Shown here one piece after another: positions 62,090-64,000 of a DNA stretch of 64,000 bases. Where the stretch lies: positions 144,232 through 208,231 of the forward strand of contig CAVYZX010000008.1 in assembly GCA_963773035.1 (NCBI GenBank). The letters run 5' to 3'. This DNA comes from CAVRXZ01 sp963773035 (GTDB taxonomy: Bacteria > Acidobacteriota > Vicinamibacteria > Vicinamibacterales > CAVVIG01). Position numbers and translations under genes: made by a program. The stretch's first letter is position 1. Every line of letters starts with the position of its first letter. Under the pieces are notes generated by a model. It did no database searches. It saw nothing but the letters and a program-made list of their open reading frames with translations, and was not told the origin of the DNA.

Positions 62090-64000
62090 GGATCGCCCTC
62101 CTCCGGTCGCGCTGATCACCGCGGCGATGCCCCCGGCAGCCGGGGGTCGCCATGGTCTTCTGGGCGTCGGAGCCAGCCGATCCGGCGACGTGGTCCTGCT
62201 CTACGGCGGGGACCTCGCCACCGTCGGCGACGTGCTCGTCTGGAGGCTGCCCCACGGGGAGCCCGGCACACCTCCGGCGGCCCCTGTTCCGTCCACCACG
62301 CGAGCCGTCCGGACGCCGAGCCTCCAGCCGTCGGACGGTTCTCTCTCAAATTCGTGCTGCCGCCGGGCCTGCCGCCGGGTGTGTTCGCGGCGGACGTGGG
62401 GGCGGGTCCGTCTCCTCGGCGTCCACGGGTCGAGTGGGCCCAGGTCACGCCGCTGGCCGCAGGTCTCGGCCCGAACGAAGGGTCACGCCCGGAGCGACGG
62501 TGCAGCTGATCGCGCGGAACCTCGCGCAGACCGGTGACGACCCCCGCACGGTGCGTGTAGCTCTGCGGGCCCGCGATGGACGGAGCACCTTCCTGCCGGT
62601 GGTCGCCGCGCGTCGATACAGCGTCCTCGCGACCCTGCCCGCGACGGTCGCCCCCGGCGAGTACGAGGTCTGGGTCCACAGCGGCCGGGGAGGGCCGGCG
62701 GCGTGGGGCGGCGGGTTCACGCTCCGGGTCAAAGCGCCCGCGTCGTGGCCGGCCGCGATCGTCAACGTGCGCGGCCTCGGTGCCCGTGGTGACGACGTGA
62801 CCGACGACAGCCAGGTGTTCCGGACGGCCCTGGAGACCGCTACCCGGCACGGCGGCGGCGTCGTGTACTTCCCCGCCGGTACCTATCGACTGGCGGGGAC
62901 CTTCCCGCCTGCCCCCGCGCGTGGTGGTGCGCGGGGACGGCAAGGACCTCACCTGGCTCAAGTGGCCGCTGGGAGCGCCCCGCACGGTCGCCGACTTCAT
63001 TCCGACCGCGCTCGCCGGGACCGGGGAGTACGGGCTGGAGGACCTCTCGCTCATGGTGCGGAACGCCCGGCGCCGTCCTTCGGGGCGAGGCACCGGGTGA
63101 GCCCGGCTCCCCCACTGTCGGGAATGGGTCGGGGCAGCCGGGAGGCACGCGGGAGGACACGGGACGTCTTCCTGCGGCGGGTGCGCATTCACTACCTCCC
63201 ATACTCCGGTCGGCCGAGCGACCATGCGCAGAGCGATCCGCAGTGGCTCTTCGCCCGCTGGGGCATCGGCAGCTCGACCTCACCACGACCTTGCCATGAT
63301 GATCCGCGGCGTCGACACCCTGGAGGTGTCCGACTCGGAGTTCGTCGGCGTGGTGCGTTCTCCTCGACGTGCGGAACGCTCGCGTCACCGGGAACCGCTT
63401 CAGCAACCCCATGGGCGTGTCCTGGATCGACGTCGGCGGCCAGCACATCGTCTTCGAGGGCAACCGGATCTCCGGCGCGTCGAGCTGGCGACCGGGGCGG
63501 CTCCCGCTCCGGTACCTGTACGGGGCCGACAACGTGAACGAGAACGTGGGCCGGGGCGAGCGGGAAGCCCTGACGCTGGACGTGAACCTCGGACTCGGGA
63601 TTCCCGGCGCCCGGGTCACCTGCTGGAGGTCCGTGGGTGGCCAAGGTCCAATCGGCCTCGGGCCGCGCTCTCGTGGTCGGCTCGCCCGAGGCAGGGCGGA
63701 CCGATCTCTCGGGACTCGACGCCCTCATCGTGAGCGGTCGCGGTGCCGGGCAGTACCGCCGCGTCGCGGAACAGCGGGGAGACAGCCTCCTCGTCGACCG
63801 CGACTGGGACGTGCCACCGGACAGGTCGAGCGCCGTCCTCCTCCATCGTCTCATGGGCCACTGCATCTTCACGGACAACGTCGGCGAGGACGTCAGCGTT
63901 CTCCTCCAGGTCTGGGGCGGCAGTCGGTTGACTGCACCTTCGACCACAACATGACCCGCCGAAGCCAGGGCATGTGGGCGCTGTCGGGATGGTTCGTCCA
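62085..64000 (+). CDS. beta-helix (pectate-lyase-like) protein, frameshifted, 3' end cut by window
   Basis: Probably starts at the GTG at 62085, overlapping the methyltransferase stop (GTGA), but the first ~100 residues are broken. Pieces in order: GDVVLLYGGDLATVGDVLVW; FVLPPGLPPGVFAADVGAGP; TPGATVQLIARNLAQTGDDP; YEVWVHSGRGGPAAWGGGF (an Ig-like part); VNVRGLGARGDDVTDDSQVF, GGGVVYFPAGTYRLAG, the start of a Pectate_lyase_3-type beta-helix; LEDLSLMVRNARR; MIRGVDTLEVSDSEF; VTGNRFSNPMGVSWIDVGGQ, HIVFEGNRISG; and near the end TDLSGLDALIVSGRGAGQYR and HCIFTDNVGEDVSV. Such proteins cleave or bind acidic polysaccharide and often close exopolysaccharide clusters. It continues beyond base 64000. Confidence 0.68.

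Noticed and set aside
1..64000. CRISPR arrays, rRNA and tRNA genes
   Set aside because: No regularly spaced direct repeats and no rRNA or tRNA-like segments were noticed on reading; a covariance-model scan was not possible here.

Overview
The window looks like a contig from a soil or sediment Acidobacteriota genome, most like Vicinamibacteria. This is inferred from gene families, not from a marker gene: Oar-like TonB-dependent receptors with an N-terminal carboxypeptidase-regulatory-like domain, DUF1592-type and DUF1552 proteins beside a secreted ankyrin protein, PQQ and GMC dehydrogenases, c-heme/copper monooxygenase-like proteins, and small palindromic repeats around TTCCGCCTAAAGGCGGAA. No rRNA, tRNA or CRISPR array was seen. 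Many genes are interrupted by single-base frameshifts, including ordinary housekeeping-type ones, so uncorrected indels are a likely general cause. Truncated genes and gene shards cannot be explained that way.

Layout. 1-5.8 kb: glycan genes (FkbM methyltransferase, a second methyltransferase, an SGNH-like membrane protein, a PglF/CapD-type nucleotide-sugar dehydratase). 6.0-7.0 kb: a secreted protein of an unnamed family. 7.0-17.8 kb: a mosaic, partly lower-GC accessory region of asparagine-synthase-like genes, glycosyltransferases and methyltransferases, with truncated shards (10.0-12.4 kb) and a remnant of the 6.0 kb family's 3' end at 16.9 kb. 17.9-20.7 kb: a MetE-like zinc methyltransferase, a full paralogue of the secreted family and a DoxX-like protein. 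20.8-29.0 kb: a tight minus-strand operon (TonB receptor, cytochrome/PHM-like/TPR protein, cupin, glycosyltransferase-TPR fusion). 29.2-32.1 kb: a methyltransferase and a Tat-exported carboxylesterase. 32.3-41.5 kb: minus-strand genes (second TonB receptor, small lipocalin-sized secreted protein, ankyrin, DUF1592-type cytochrome, DUF1552). 41.7-43.7 kb: a LytS-like kinase and LytTR regulator pair. 43.9-55.7 kb: plus-strand oxidative genes (cytochrome/PHM-like monooxygenase, a beta-rich secreted protein, a PAL-like NHL propeller, a PQQ dehydrogenase, IS debris, a GMC oxidoreductase, a small unknown protein, a multi-heme cytochrome).

At about 55.68 kb the cytochrome reading frame runs without interruption into the C-terminal half of a CgeB-like glycosyltransferase. 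From there to the end the DNA is visibly richer in GC and holds a plus-strand exopolysaccharide cluster (polymerase-like membrane protein, three GT4 glycosyltransferases, a methyltransferase, a beta-helix lyase-like protein cut by the window end), all heavily frameshifted. This is either a transfer or rearrangement junction or a chimeric assembly join; the sequence alone cannot decide.

How the genes fit together. The middle of the window reads as a periplasmic and outer-membrane oxidation machinery: TonB receptors for uptake, heme/copper and quinoprotein or flavoprotein oxidases that act on unknown substrates, and secreted accessory proteins. It is flanked by surface-glycan loci. The most interesting candidate system is the PHM-like plus PAL-like gene pair at 43.9-47.4 kb. 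It resembles the two halves of eukaryotic peptidylglycine alpha-amidating monooxygenase, but carries its own c-type heme domain and has a quinoprotein dehydrogenase next to it.
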